A model generated the notes under the pieces. It worked only from the letters and a program-made list of their open reading frames with translations, was not told where the DNA came from and ran no database searches. This document shows, in pieces, positions 1 to 9,345 of a DNA stretch of 64,000 nucleotides. The DNA is from Inquilinus ginsengisoli_B (GTDB lineage Bacteria; Pseudomonadota; Alphaproteobacteria; DSM-16000; Inquilinaceae). Position 1 is the stretch's first letter. Each line of letters starts with the position of its first letter. Made by a program: the position numbers and the translations under genes. The DNA lies in contig NZ_JBNDJK010000001.1 in NCBI RefSeq assembly GCF_050434925.1, positions 744,001 to 808,000 of the forward strand. The letters are read 5' to 3'.

Positions 1-726
1 AGGCCCGACCAGCCGCATCGCCCAGATGCCGAGGGCGAGCCAGGGGCCGAAGGCGATGGCCGTGTGCCGCGACAGCTGCCCCCGGGCCGAGGCCAGGATG
101 ACCACCAGCGCCGCCCCGGCGCCGACCAGAACCACCCAAGGCAGAGCCTGCCAGCCGAGCCAGGCGCCGCCGGCCGCCAGCAGCTTGGCGTCGCCGAGGC
201 CGAGCCCGTCGCGGCCGCGCAGCCGGCGATAAGCGACGGCGAGGCCGGCGAAGAGGAGATAGCCGACGGCGGCACCGATCGCCCGGTCCGCCGGCGGGAC
301 GCCCGGCTCGAACAGGGCCACCAACAGCCCGGCCAGGATCAGCGGCAGGGTCAGCATGTCCGGCAACAGCCCGGTGCGACGGTCGATGGCGCCGAGCAGC
401 AGCAGCCCCCAGCCGAGCAGGCAGGTGCCGGGCATCAGGGCGGCATCGTCGGCCAGCGCCAAAAGCGCGATGCCGATCGCCGCCACCTCGATCACCGGAT
501 GGGACGGATCGATGACGCCGCCGCAGCTGCGGCAGCGGCCGCGCAGGCCGACCCAGCTGAGCACCGGCACCAGGTCGCACAGTGCCAGCGGCTGCCGGCA
601 ATGGTCGCAGCGCGAGCGGCCGACCAGCAGGCCGCGGACATCGTCCGGCAGGCGATGCGCCGCGGCGGCGAGGAAGCTGCCGACGATCGGCGAGACGGCG
701 AGCAGCCCGATCTGGACCGGGGTCAC
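1..726 (-). CDS. gspO: Prepilin peptidase of the type II secretion system (3' end outside window)
   Basis: An inner-membrane aspartic peptidase that cleaves and N-methylates type IV prepilins and pseudopilins such as the GspG-K proteins encoded nearby. I translated the minus strand from a GTG at 726, four bases after the gspD stop, and it stays open for 242 codons to the window edge. Visible features are the two zinc-binding Cys pairs CDHC (40/43) and CRSC (65/68), the first catalytic Asp in GAID (115), the second in GLGD (179), and multiple hydrophobic helices. These are the hallmarks of the A24A (PilD/GspO) family, including the Cys-bearing N-terminal methylase part. It probably forms an operon with gspD upstream. 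The C-terminal few residues are missing only because the window begins here. Confidence 0.9.
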   Translation of the reverse strand, partial: MTPVQIGLLAVSPIVGSFLAAAAHRLPDDVRGLLVGRSRCDHCRQPLALCDLVPVLSWVGLRGRCRSCGGVIDPSHPVIEVAAIGIALLALADDAALMPGTCLLGWGLLLLGAIDRRTGLLPDMLTLPLILAGLLVALFEPGVPPADRAIGAAVGYLLFAGLAVAYRRLRGRDGLGLGDAKLLAAGGAWLGWQALPWVVLVGAGAALVVILASARGQLSRHTAIAFGPWLALGIWAMRLVGP

Positions 727-730
727 GCCG

Positions 731-3010
731 CTATGGTCGCAGCGGACGCGGCTGCCCGCCGGCGGTGCGCGGCCGCAGCGCCTGCATTCGCGAGCGCAGC
801 TCCTCCGCGATCGCCTGGGCGTCGGCGGCGTTGCGGATCACCCGCGGGGTGATGAACACGACCAGCTCGGTCCGGTCGCGACTGCTGCTGGTCGAGGAGA
901 ACAGGTTGCCGAGCAGCGGGATGTCCTGCAGCACCGGCACGCCGCCGCGCCCGTTCTGCTGGTTCTCCTGGATCAGCCCGCCCAGCACCACGGTCTGGCC
1001 GTTGGCGACCGATACGATCGAGCCGATGCGGCGGGTCGAGATCGTCGGCGCCAGCGCGTCGGCCTCGGACGAGGCGGCGTTCTCGACGATGCTCGAGACC
1101 TCCTGCTGCACGTCCATGCTGACGTCGCTGTTGGAGTTGATCCGCGGCGTCACCTTCAGGATCACGCCGGTGTCCTTGTACTCGATGTTGCTGATCACCG
1201 GCGAATTGGCGTCGTCGGTCGACTGGCTCTGCTGCGTCCGCACCGGCACCTGGTTGCCGACCTGCAGCCGCGCGGTCTGGTTGTTCAGCACCGACAGGGT
1301 CGGGGCCGAGACCACCTTGACGTTGGTGATCGAGGACAGCGCGTTGAGGACGACCCGCGAACCGGCGCCGGAGATCACCACGTTCAGGCCGCTGCCCACG
1401 GTCGGCTGCGGCGCGACCGTCTGCCCGCTCGCCGGGGTGCCGGTGGTGAAGCCGCCGGAGAAGTTGCCGGATTCGAGATAGTACTGCACGCCGTATTGCA
1501 GCCGGTCGTTCAGCGTCACCTCGGCGATCGTCGCCTCGATCACCACCTGCAGCGGGCTGGCGTCGATCGCCCGCAGCGCCGATTCGATCAGCCGGAACGC
1601 CGCCGGCCGGGCGCGGATCAGCAGCGCGTTCTTGTCCCGGTCCGGCACCACCCGCACCTCGCCCAGTTTGTCGAGCTTGAACACCGCCGCCTTGCCGGCC
1701 TGGGCGCCGGCCAGTCCGAGGATCGAGGCATCGCCCTCCTTCTGCTGGGCGTTGAAATCGATCGGCGCGAATTGCGACGTGGTGCCGGTGCCCGGCTGCC
1801 CGGAGGCGGGCTGGTTGGCGTTGCCCGTGGTGCCGCCGGCGTTGTCCTGGTCGTTGCTGCTGCTGGTGTTGAGGCCGAGGCCGCGGGCGACGTCCGAGCC
1901 GAGCTCGTCATCGAAGGGCGAGGCCCCGCTCTCGTCGACCTTGCCGAAGGCTTGGCCCAGCACCCGCGCCATGTTCGCTGCGGTGCCGTTCTGCACCATG
2001 TAGACGTAGACCCGCTCCTCGTCGGAATCGCCCTGGTCCAGCCGCTTGATCCAGCGCCCGGCCTCGTTGAGCTTGTCGACGCGGGAGGACACCACCAGCA
2101 CGGCGTTCAGCCGCTCCACCGGCATGAAGTTGATCAGCCCCTTCAGCGGGCCGCGGTCGGGTGCGCCGCCGAATACGGCGCTGAGCTCCTTGATCACCGC
2201 CTCGGGCTGCGCCTGCTGCAGCGGGAAGATCCCCGACGACATGCCGCGCAGCCAGTCGACATCGAAGGACTGGACCGTGGCGCCCAGCGCCGCCCGGTCG
2301 GCGCTGGTGCCCGAGATCAGCACCAGGTTGCGGGTCGGGTCGACCCGCACCAACTCCGGATTGGTCGCCGGTGCGATCAGCGGGCCGATGGTCTCGGCCG
2401 AGACGTTGCGCAGCGGGATGATGGTGATGCCGTAGCCGGCCGGCAGCGGCTTCGGGTCGCTGCCGAGCTGCAGCACGGTGGGGCCGGACACCGCCTCGCC
2501 CAGCGGCACGATGCGGTAGCCGGCCCGGGCGTCCTGCACCAGCGCCGCGCCGGTGGCGCGCAGCACCGTCTCCAGCATCGCCACCAGGTCGTCGGGCTTG
2601 ATCGGCCCCTGGGTCGACAGCGTCACCGTGCCGGTGACCCTGGGATCGATGGTGTAGGGCTGATGCAGCAGGTCGCCCAGCACCGCCTGCACCACCTGGG
2701 CCAGGTCGGCGTTGTTGAAGTTGACCTGGTAGCCTCCGGGCTGCGCCTGGATCGGCGCGCCCATCGCCGCCGGATCGCCCGGCACCGCGTCGATGCCGGG
2801 ATAGACCTGGGCCTGGCGCACCGGCTGGGTGCGGCCGGTCGAGGAGACGACATTGGAGCGCGAGCGATTGTCGCCGGGCGCGGCCAGGGACCGGTTGGCC
2901 AGGTCGTCGAACATCGAGGGCGCCTGGTCCGGCTTCTGCTGCCCGCACGAGATCAGCGCGAGCAGCAGCGGAACCCCAAGGATTCTGAAGGAAGACACCC
3001 TGCGACCCAC
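731..3010 (-). CDS. gspD: Type II secretion system secretin GspD
   Basis: Outer-membrane secretin that forms the multimeric exit channel of the T2SS. The N-terminal part holds the N0 to N3 periplasmic repeats, starting with VNFNNADLAQVVQAVL. The C-terminal third is the secretin domain, with the family signature around VPVLQDIPLLGNLF and a final VVFITPRVI strand. The reading frame is open from 3112, but I prefer the GTG at 3010. It sits about 8 nt after a GGGGG tract and gives a textbook lipoprotein signal (two Arg, then FRILGVPLLLALIS before Cys), with lipobox LIS-C. That gives about 759 residues, versus 793 from the ATG at 3112. A Gly/Asn/Gln-rich loop (near 1750-1860) interrupts the N-domains, as is common in GspD. 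It is divergent from gspE and followed at once by the prepilin peptidase. Confidence 0.93.
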   Translation of the reverse strand: MGRRVSSFRILGVPLLLALISCGQQKPDQAPSMFDDLANRSLAAPGDNRSRSNVVSSTGRTQPVRQAQVYPGIDAVPGDPAAMGAPIQAQPGGYQVNFNNADLAQVVQAVLGDLLHQPYTIDPRVTGTVTLSTQGPIKPDDLVAMLETVLRATGAALVQDARAGYRIVPLGEAVSGPTVLQLGSDPKPLPAGYGITIIPLRNVSAETIGPLIAPATNPELVRVDPTRNLVLISGTSADRAALGATVQSFDVDWLRGMSSGIFPLQQAQPEAVIKELSAVFGGAPDRGPLKGLINFMPVERLNAVLVVSSRVDKLNEAGRWIKRLDQGDSDEERVYVYMVQNGTAANMARVLGQAFGKVDESGASPFDDELGSDVARGLGLNTSSSNDQDNAGGTTGNANQPASGQPGTGTTSQFAPIDFNAQQKEGDASILGLAGAQAGKAAVFKLDKLGEVRVVPDRDKNALLIRARPAAFRLIESALRAIDASPLQVVIEATIAEVTLNDRLQYGVQYYLESGNFSGGFTTGTPASGQTVAPQPTVGSGLNVVISGAGSRVVLNALSSITNVKVVSAPTLSVLNNQTARLQVGNQVPVRTQQSQSTDDANSPVISNIEYKDTGVILKVTPRINSNSDVSMDVQQEVSSIVENAASSEADALAPTISTRRIGSIVSVANGQTVVLGGLIQENQQNGRGGVPVLQDIPLLGNLFSSTSSSRDRTELVVFITPRVIRNAADAQAIAEELRSRMQALRPRTAGGQPRPLRP

Positions 3011-3270
3011 TGAAGACACCCCCGCTGCAACGCCGAGCCATAACCGACCGGCCCCCGCACCACAAGTGACAAGCGCTGCCGGCTTCGATTCGAGCGGAAT
3101 TGTTGCATTCATGTTAAGTTTTATTGAAATCAGCTGAGCAACCTATTGATAAGACAAAAACATTTCGTTTGACCGCTGTCCCGGCGCGGTCGAGATTGCC
3201 GCGCGCCCGTCGCCCGGCGATGATGGGATGCGCGGCGGGTCGCGTTGGGGACCGGCACCGGAAGGGCAAT

Positions 3271-4956
3271 GTGAGACCGCTCCTGGATATTCTCGTCGAG
3301 CTCGGGAAGCTGGGCCCCGAGGACCGGGCGCGTGTGTCGCGCCTGCAGGAGAATTCGAGCGACGGCGTGCCGGCGCTGCTGTCCAAGCTGGGGCTGGTGT
3401 CCGGCCGCGACCAGGCGCTGGCCCTGTCGCTGCAGCACGGCGTGCCGCTGGTCGGCCGCGACGCCTTCCCGCCGGCGCCGCTGTTCGACGGCAGGCTGTC
3501 GCCCCGGTTCCTGCGCGAGAGCCGGGTGCTGCCGCTGGCCGAGGCCGAGGACGGCGTGGTCCTGGCCATGGCCGATCCGGGCGACGCCTATGCCCGGCAG
3601 GCGGTGGAGCTGGCGACGCGCCGGCCGGTCCGGCCCTGCGTCGCCGCCACCGAGGACCTGGACGACGCCTTCGCCCGCTATTTCGACAGCGGCCGGTCCG
3701 CAGTCGAGCGCATCGTCGACGACATCGGGGCCGAGAGCGAGGAGGCGGCCGGCGACCCGGATGTGCAGCATCTGCGCGACCTGGCGCAGGAGGCGCCGGT
3801 CATCCGCCTGGTCAACCAGATCTTCAGCGACGCGATCCGGATGCACGCCTCGGACATCCATGTCGAGTGCTACCGCGACGAGGTGAAGGTCCGCTACCGA
3901 ATCCACGGCCTGCTGCGCGAGATGAAGGCGCCGCCGGTGCGGCTGGCCCCGGCCCTGATCAGCCGGATCAAGATCCTGTCCAAGCTGGACATCGCCGAGC
4001 GCCGGCTGCCGCAGGACGGGCGGGCCCGCTTCACGGTCGGCGGCCGCAGCATGGACATGCGCGTCGCCACCGTGCCGACCCTGCATGGCGAGAACGTCGT
4101 CATCCGCCTGCTGGACACCGCGGGGATGGACATCGAGCTGTCCGCGATCGGCTTCGCGCCGGAGGTCGAGGCGCTGCTGATGAAGCAGCTGGCCCGGCCG
4201 CACGGCATCCTGCTGGTCACCGGCCCGACCGGCAGCGGCAAGACCACGACCCTGTACGGCGCGCTGCGGATCCTCAACCAGCCGAGCCGGAAGATCCTGA
4301 CCGTCGAGGACCCGGTCGAATACCAGATCAAGGGCGTCAACCAGATCAACGTCCGCCCCCAGATCGGCCTCGACTTCGCCCGGGTGCTGCGGTCCTGCAT
4401 GCGCCATGACCCGGACGTGATCATGGTCGGCGAGATCCGCGACGGCGAGACCGCGAACATCGCCGTGCATGCCGCGCTGACCGGACACCTGGTGCTGTCG
4501 ACGCTGCACACCAACAGCGCCACCGGGTCGATCAACCGGCTGCTCGACATGCATGTCGACGGCTATCTCCTGACCTCGACCATCGCCGGCGTGATCGGCC
4601 AGCGCTTGGTGCGGCGGCTGTGCCCGGAATGCCGGCGGCCCGTCGATACTCCGGCAGGGCTGGTGGAGCGCGCCGCCGCCGTCCGGCCGCTGGCCGCGGG
4701 GACGCCGCAGCTGTACGAGGCAGTCGGCTGCAGCGCCTGCGACGACCTCGGCTACACCAGCCGGATCGGCATCTTCGAGTATTTCGTCCCGGACGACGAG
4801 ATCCGGGACCTGCTGCGCGACCGCATCTCCACCGCCGCCCTGACCCAGGCGGCGCGCAGGGCCGGCATGGTCACGATGTATGAGGACGGGCTGCACAAAT
4901 GCCTGGCCGGACTGACCACGCTGGACGAGGTCCATCGCGTCACCGAGGAGTGGTGA
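3271..4956 (+). CDS. gspE: Type II secretion ATPase GspE
   Basis: Cytoplasmic hexameric ATPase that powers pseudopilus assembly. With a GTG start at 3271 (preceded by GGAAGGG) it has 561 residues. An in-frame ATG at 3124 would add 49 Arg-rich residues of no recognisable domain, so I chose the GTG. Domains: an N-terminal GspE/PilB N domain (about 20-140), then the secretion ATPase core. Walker A GPTGSGKTT lies at about 318 and a Walker B region VIMVGEIRD at about 383. A four-Cys zinc motif (CPEC at 451-454 and CSAC at 487-490) is typical of GspE and PilB. It begins the rightward T2SS operon, and gspF follows after 4 bases. Confidence 0.95.
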   Translation: MRPLLDILVELGKLGPEDRARVSRLQENSSDGVPALLSKLGLVSGRDQALALSLQHGVPLVGRDAFPPAPLFDGRLSPRFLRESRVLPLAEAEDGVVLAMADPGDAYARQAVELATRRPVRPCVAATEDLDDAFARYFDSGRSAVERIVDDIGAESEEAAGDPDVQHLRDLAQEAPVIRLVNQIFSDAIRMHASDIHVECYRDEVKVRYRIHGLLREMKAPPVRLAPALISRIKILSKLDIAERRLPQDGRARFTVGGRSMDMRVATVPTLHGENVVIRLLDTAGMDIELSAIGFAPEVEALLMKQLARPHGILLVTGPTGSGKTTTLYGALRILNQPSRKILTVEDPVEYQIKGVNQINVRPQIGLDFARVLRSCMRHDPDVIMVGEIRDGETANIAVHAALTGHLVLSTLHTNSATGSINRLLDMHVDGYLLTSTIAGVIGQRLVRRLCPECRRPVDTPAGLVERAAAVRPLAAGTPQLYEAVGCSACDDLGYTSRIGIFEYFVPDDEIRDLLRDRISTAALTQAARRAGMVTMYEDGLHKCLAGLTTLDEVHRVTEEW

Positions 4957-4960
4957 GGCG

Positions 4961-6178
4961 ATGCCGGTCTTCGCATACAAGGCGATCGACGGCAGCGGCG
5001 CGGTGGTCGAGGGCCGGGCCGAGGCGGCGGACGAGGCCAGCCTGACGGCGAGGCTGGAGGCCGCGGGCATCCTGCCGCTGAGCATGGCTCCGGTGCGGGC
5101 CCAGGCCGGCCGCAGCAGCGCCGCGGCCGGCGGCCTGGGACGCCGCCGCGGACCGAAGCCCGGCGACATCACGACGATGACGCGCGAGCTGGCCATCCTG
5201 GTGGCCGCGGGCCAGCCGCTGGAGCAGGCGCTGGTGACGCTGGCGCACGGTACCGGCCCGATCGCCGCCCTGTCCGGCCAGGTGCTGGCGCGAGTGCGGG
5301 CCGGCACCAGCTTGAGCACGGCGCTGGAGGAGCAGGGGCCGGTGTTCCCGCGGCTCTACGTCAACATGGTCCGCGCCGGCGAGAGCTCCGGCACGCTCGA
5401 CGTGGTGCTGGAGCGGCTGGCCGAGCTGCGCGAGCGCGGCGAGAAGACCCGCGAGATGGTGGTCACGGCCATGCTGTACCCGGCCATCCTGGTCGTGGTC
5501 TCGCTGGCCTCGGTGTTCCTGCTGCTCACCTTCGTGGTGCCGCAGTTCGAGACCATCTTCAAGGATGCCGGGGCGGCGCTGCCGACGCCGACCGCCATTG
5601 TCATCGCCATCGGCCGCTTCTGCCAGGACTATGGCTGGATGGTCGGAATCGGCATCGTCGCCGCGGTGATCGCCGTGCGCCGCGTCCTGGCCCTGCCCGG
5701 GCCGCGCCTGGTCTGGGACCGCGCCATGCTGCGCCTGCCGCTGATCGGCCCGCTGGTGCGCACCCTGGCGACCGCCCGCTTCTGCCGCACCCTGGCGACC
5801 CTGGTCGGCAATGGCGTCGACCTGCCTTCGGCCATCGCCCTGTCGCGCGACGTGGTCTCGAACACCGCGGTCAGCGCGGCGATGGAGACCGTCATCACCG
5901 GCGTGCGGCAAGGGCGGGGGCTGGCCGACCCGCTGGCCGAGATCGGCATCTTCCCCCCGCTCGCCGTGCAGATGCTGCGGGTCGGCGAGGAGACGGGGCG
6001 GATCGACATGACCTCGGCGCATGTCGCCGACGCCTATGAGCGCAAGCTGGAGGCCGCGATCAAGCGGCTGGTCACGCTGGTCGAGCCGGCCCTGATCATC
6101 GTCCTCGGCCTGGCGGTGGGCGGCATCGTCATGTCCATCCTGCTGGCCGTCATCAGCATCAACGACCTCGCTTTCTGA
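4961..6178 (+). CDS. gspF: Type II secretion inner-membrane platform protein GspF
   Basis: Polytopic inner-membrane protein that forms the base on which the pseudopilus grows and that contacts GspE. The 405 residues have the usual two T2SSF repeats, about 70-195 and 270-395. Each is followed by membrane segments, for example AILVVVSLASVFLLLTFVVP and the last helix LIIVLGLAVGGIVMSILLAV. The start MPVFAYKAIDGSG matches the conserved GspF N terminus. It lies 4 bases after gspE and 6 bases before gspG, so all three should be co-transcribed. Confidence 0.95.
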   Translation: MPVFAYKAIDGSGAVVEGRAEAADEASLTARLEAAGILPLSMAPVRAQAGRSSAAAGGLGRRRGPKPGDITTMTRELAILVAAGQPLEQALVTLAHGTGPIAALSGQVLARVRAGTSLSTALEEQGPVFPRLYVNMVRAGESSGTLDVVLERLAELRERGEKTREMVVTAMLYPAILVVVSLASVFLLLTFVVPQFETIFKDAGAALPTPTAIVIAIGRFCQDYGWMVGIGIVAAVIAVRRVLALPGPRLVWDRAMLRLPLIGPLVRTLATARFCRTLATLVGNGVDLPSAIALSRDVVSNTAVSAAMETVITGVRQGRGLADPLAEIGIFPPLAVQMLRVGEETGRIDMTSAHVADAYERKLEAAIKRLVTLVEPALIIVLGLAVGGIVMSILLAVISINDLAF

Positions 6179-6184
6179 GAGACC

Positions 6185-6631
6185 ATGCCCGAGACTCCGA
6201 ACCACACGCCCGCTATCCGCCGCAGCCGCCAGGCCGGCTTCACCCTGATCGAGCTGCTGGTCGTGCTCGTCATCCTCGGCCTGCTGGCCGGGCTGGTGGG
6301 GCCGCGGATCCTGTCCTATCTCGGCGGCGCCCGAGCGGATTCGGCGCGGCTGCAGATCGAGAACTTCAAATCCGCCCTCGATCTCTACGCCATCGATGTC
6401 GGCGGTTATCCGACCACCGCCCAGGGGCTGAAGGCGCTGATGGCCAACCCCGGCGGAGTGCGCGGCTGGAATGGCCCCTATCTGCGCAGCAATGCGCTGC
6501 CGGACGATCCGTGGGGCAGCGCCTACAACTACCGGGCGCCGGGGCAGCACGGCGCCTTCGACCTGTACTCCCTGGGCGCCGACCGGAAGGAGGGCGGCAG
6601 CGGCGATGACGCCGACATCACCAGCTGGTGA
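6185..6631 (+). CDS. gspG: Major pseudopilin GspG
   Basis: Main subunit of the T2SS pseudopilus, a 148-residue precursor. The prepilin cleavage site lies after Gly18, followed by the N-methylated FTLIE motif with Glu at +5 and a hydrophobic helix to about residue 42. The C-terminal part carries the GspG signature: YPTTAQGLKAL, then the calcium-loop region DPWGSAYNYR and GADRKEGGSGDDADITSW at the end. It is the substrate of the prepilin peptidase at the left edge of the window. Its 3' end overlaps the start of gspH. Confidence 0.96.
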   Translation: MPETPNHTPAIRRSRQAGFTLIELLVVLVILGLLAGLVGPRILSYLGGARADSARLQIENFKSALDLYAIDVGGYPTTAQGLKALMANPGGVRGWNGPYLRSNALPDDPWGSAYNYRAPGQHGAFDLYSLGADRKEGGSGDDADITSW

Positions 6632-7097
6632 TCGCGCCCACGGTCAGGGCAGCCGCGGCTTCACCCTGCTGGAGCTGCTGGTGGTCCTGGTCATCCTCGG
6701 CGTCGTGGCGGCGCTGGTGCCGCCGATGCTGGCACGCGGCTCGGCCCAGGCCCAGCTGAAGCGCACCGTGGCGACGCTGGCGTCGGAGCTGCGGCAGGCG
6801 CGCAGCGACGCCATCCTGCGCGACGGCCCCCAGGGCGTGGTGATCGACCCGGTGGGCCGCAGCTTCGGCCCGGTCGCGGCGCCGCTGCGCCACCGCATCG
6901 CCGACGGCATCGCGGTCGACGTCACCAGCGCCGGGATCGCCGCCGACCGCGACGGCCGGCCGGGCATCCGCTTCCTGCCGGACGGAAGGTCGACCGGCGG
7001 CACCATCCGCCTGGCCGGCCAGGGCCGCGCCTACCGGGTCGAGGTCAACTGGCTGACCGGCCGGGTGCGGATCGCGGAGGCCGGTGATGGAGCATAG
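6606..7097 (+). CDS. gspH: Minor pseudopilin GspH
   Basis: Minor pseudopilin of the pseudopilus tip complex. I place the start at ATG 6606, inside the end of gspG, because it has a GGAGG 11 nt upstream and gives a normal 18-residue leader ending in Gly. FTLLE and a hydrophobic helix follow (163 residues in all). The remainder fits the GspH family: an ELRQARSDAI segment about 45 residues in, then a beta-rich globular part. The 26-bp overlap with gspG and the overlap with gspI imply translational coupling. Confidence 0.88.
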   Translation: MTPTSPAGDRAHGQGSRGFTLLELLVVLVILGVVAALVPPMLARGSAQAQLKRTVATLASELRQARSDAILRDGPQGVVIDPVGRSFGPVAAPLRHRIADGIAVDVTSAGIAADRDGRPGIRFLPDGRSTGGTIRLAGQGRAYRVEVNWLTGRVRIAEAGDGA

Positions 7098-7497
7098 ACG
7101 GGGGGCGCGTGAGCGCGGTTTCACCCTGATCGAGGTGGTGGTCGCCCTGACCATCCTGGGGCTGATTCTGACCGTGATCTTCCGGATCTTCGGCACCGGG
7201 CTGACCGGCTTGGCCCGCGCCGACGGGCTGCAACGCGCCGCCATCGTCGCCGAGGGGCTGGCGGCGCAGCTGGACACGCTGCCGACGCCGCTGCGGACGG
7301 GCGGCACCCTGTCCGGCGAGACCGATGACGGCTATCGCTGGCGGATCGTCGCCGACGGCTGGGACCAGGCGCCGCGCCAGACGGTGACCGTGGGCGGCCG
7401 CCAAGCCCGGCTGGCCCGGCTGCGCATAGCCGTCGAGGCGGCCGCTTCTGGCCCGCGCTTCGAAATGACCACCCTGGCGCTGGTGGCGGTGCAATGA
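7087..7497 (+). CDS. gspI: Minor pseudopilin GspI
   Basis: Minor pseudopilin with prepilin cleavage after Gly11, then FTLIEVVVALTILGLIL. The 136-residue length and the small C-terminal domain after the helix match GspI. The start is ATG 7087, although a GTG directly before it (7084) could serve instead. It overlaps gspH by 11 bases and gspJ by 4 bases (ATGA). With GspJ and GspK it would initiate pseudopilus assembly. Confidence 0.88.
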   Translation: MEHRRGARERGFTLIEVVVALTILGLILTVIFRIFGTGLTGLARADGLQRAAIVAEGLAAQLDTLPTPLRTGGTLSGETDDGYRWRIVADGWDQAPRQTVTVGGRQARLARLRIAVEAAASGPRFEMTTLALVAVQ

Positions 7498-8369
7498 GCG
7501 CCCGTGACCAGCGCGGCTTCACCCTGCTCGAGACCATCATCGCCATGGTGGTGCTGGCGCTGATCATGGTGCTGCTGACCGGCGGCCTGCGCTTCGTCAC
7601 CGCCGGCTGGGACCGCGGCGCCCGGGCGGCCGAGGCGTCGGAGACCATCGCTTTGGTGCAGTCGACGCTGCGGCGCGAGGCGGCGGCGGCCCGGCGCCTG
7701 ACCTGGCAGGCCCAGCCCGGCGGCAAGCCGACCGCCACCTTCCGCGGCGAGACCGACCGGGTCGGGCTGGTGGTGGCCGATCCGGGCTTTCCGAGCGAAC
7801 CCGGCTTGGCCATCGCCTTCTTCTATGTCGACGTGCAGCCCGGCCAGTCGACCCTGCGCTATTCCCGTGCCCGCTTCGACCCGCGGCTCGGCAGCATCGC
7901 CGAGGCCAAGCCGACCGACGACCTGGTCCTGAGTCGGGGGCCTGTCCGGTACAGCTTCGATTATTTCGGCACGGTGCCCGGCGAGCAGCGGCCGCGCTGG
8001 ATCTCGCCCTGGCCGGACCTCGAGGTGCCGCCGCGGCTGATCCGCCTGCGCAGCCGCGACGCCGAGGGGCTGGCGGTGTGGCCCGACATCGTGGTGCCTC
8101 TGCCGGTCGACCTCGAGGCCGCCTGCGTCCGCACCGTCACGGCGACGGCCGGTCCGGACACGCAGCAGCCGGGCGCGCCGGCGGGACAGAATGCGCCATC
8201 GGGGCCGCAGGCCGGCCAGCCGCCGCGGCGGCAGCAGCCCCCGCCGCAGCCGCAGGAGGGTGCCCAGGCCACGGCGGAGCCCTCCGGCGACGCCCCCGCC
8301 GCCCCGCCCGCCGCGGGCGCGGACGGCTTCTGCAGCCTGTCGGTGCAGCGCGATGCCAAGGCCGGCTGA
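7494..8369 (+). CDS. gspJ: Minor pseudopilin GspJ
   Basis: Minor pseudopilin of 291 residues. Cleavage is expected after Gly8, followed by FTLLETIIAMVVLALIMVLLTG. The central region, with the FFYVDVQPGQSTLRYSRA and RYSFDYFG segments, resembles the GspJ beta-sheet domain. The last 80 residues are a low-complexity Pro/Gln/Ala-rich tail that is longer than usual for the family. Its 3' end overlaps the gspK start by 17 bases. Confidence 0.88.
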   Translation: MSARDQRGFTLLETIIAMVVLALIMVLLTGGLRFVTAGWDRGARAAEASETIALVQSTLRREAAAARRLTWQAQPGGKPTATFRGETDRVGLVVADPGFPSEPGLAIAFFYVDVQPGQSTLRYSRARFDPRLGSIAEAKPTDDLVLSRGPVRYSFDYFGTVPGEQRPRWISPWPDLEVPPRLIRLRSRDAEGLAVWPDIVVPLPVDLEAACVRTVTATAGPDTQQPGAPAGQNAPSGPQAGQPPRRQQPPPQPQEGAQATAEPSGDAPAAPPAAGADGFCSLSVQRDAKAG

Positions 8370-9345
8370 CCCCCGCCCCGCCGCGCCTCGCGGCCCGCGC
8401 CACGGCGAGCGCGGCATTGCCCTGGTGATCGTGCTGTGGACGCTGGTGATGCTGGCGATGCTGACCATCGGCTTCAGCCTGAGCAGCCGGACCGAAGCCC
8501 GGGTCGCTGCCAACGGCGCCGAGGAGATCCGCCTGCGGGCGCTGCTGCGCGGCGGCGTCGAGCTGGCGGTGCTGGGCCTGGGCACCGCCGACGATGACCG
8601 CGGCTGGCGCGCCGACGGCACCCCCTACCCCGCCGAGCTCGGCGACGACCGCATCGTCGTGCGCATCCGCGACGAGGCCGGCCGGGTCGACCTGAACCGG
8701 GCCGATGAGGAGACGCTGCAGCGACTGATCGCGGTGGTGCTGGGCACGCCGGAACAAGCGCCGCGCCTGGCGGCAGCGATCCTGCGCCGGCGCGGCGGCG
8801 ACCAGGAGCGCCAGCCGCCCGGCGCGAACCAGGCCGGCCAGCCCGTGAGCCGGCCCGAGCCCACCCGCCCCGCCCCGGCGCCGGACCCGGACGACCCGGC
8901 CGCGCTGGCGCGCCCGTTCCAGTCGGCCGAGGAGCTGCGCATGGTGCCCGGCATCAGCCGGACCCTGGCCGACGCCTTGATGCCGCTGGTCACCGTCCTG
9001 TCGCCGGCCGCCGAGATCGATCCCTTCGCCGCCGACCCGCTGGTGCTGCAGGCCCTGCCCGGCGTCACCCGCGCCCAGGCCGAGGCGGTGGTGCGGGCCC
9101 GGCAGCAGCGGCCGGCGCCGACACCGGAACGGCTGGCCACGCTGCTGCCGCAGGATGTCGGCCAGCGGCTGCGCACCGGGGCAGGCCCGGTCTACGGCGT
9201 CAGCGTCGAGGCCGCGACTGCCCGCGGCGCCCGCGGACGGGTCGAAGCGGTGATCTGGGTCGCCGCCGACGGCGAGAGCTTCTATCGTATCCTGGACTGG
9301 CGGGAGGCCGGCTTCGGCCGGCATGTGGGGGAGGACCCGGCATGA
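8353..9345 (+). CDS. gspK: Minor pseudopilin GspK
   Basis: Large minor pseudopilin that caps the pseudopilus tip. Start ATG 8353 gives 330 residues. The prepilin-type junction is GERG then IALVIVLWTLVMLAMLTIGF, lacking Glu at +5 as is normal for GspK. The segment DEAGRVDLNRADEETLQRLI and the later ELRMVPGISRTLADALMPL are helix-hairpin-helix-like pieces typical of GspK. A Pro/Gln-rich linker splits the alpha domain. It overlaps gspJ upstream and gspL downstream (ATGA). Confidence 0.9.
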   Translation: MPRPADPRPAAPRGPRHGERGIALVIVLWTLVMLAMLTIGFSLSSRTEARVAANGAEEIRLRALLRGGVELAVLGLGTADDDRGWRADGTPYPAELGDDRIVVRIRDEAGRVDLNRADEETLQRLIAVVLGTPEQAPRLAAAILRRRGGDQERQPPGANQAGQPVSRPEPTRPAPAPDPDDPAALARPFQSAEELRMVPGISRTLADALMPLVTVLSPAAEIDPFAADPLVLQALPGVTRAQAEAVVRARQQRPAPTPERLATLLPQDVGQRLRTGAGPVYGVSVEAATARGARGRVEAVIWVAADGESFYRILDWREAGFGRHVGEDPA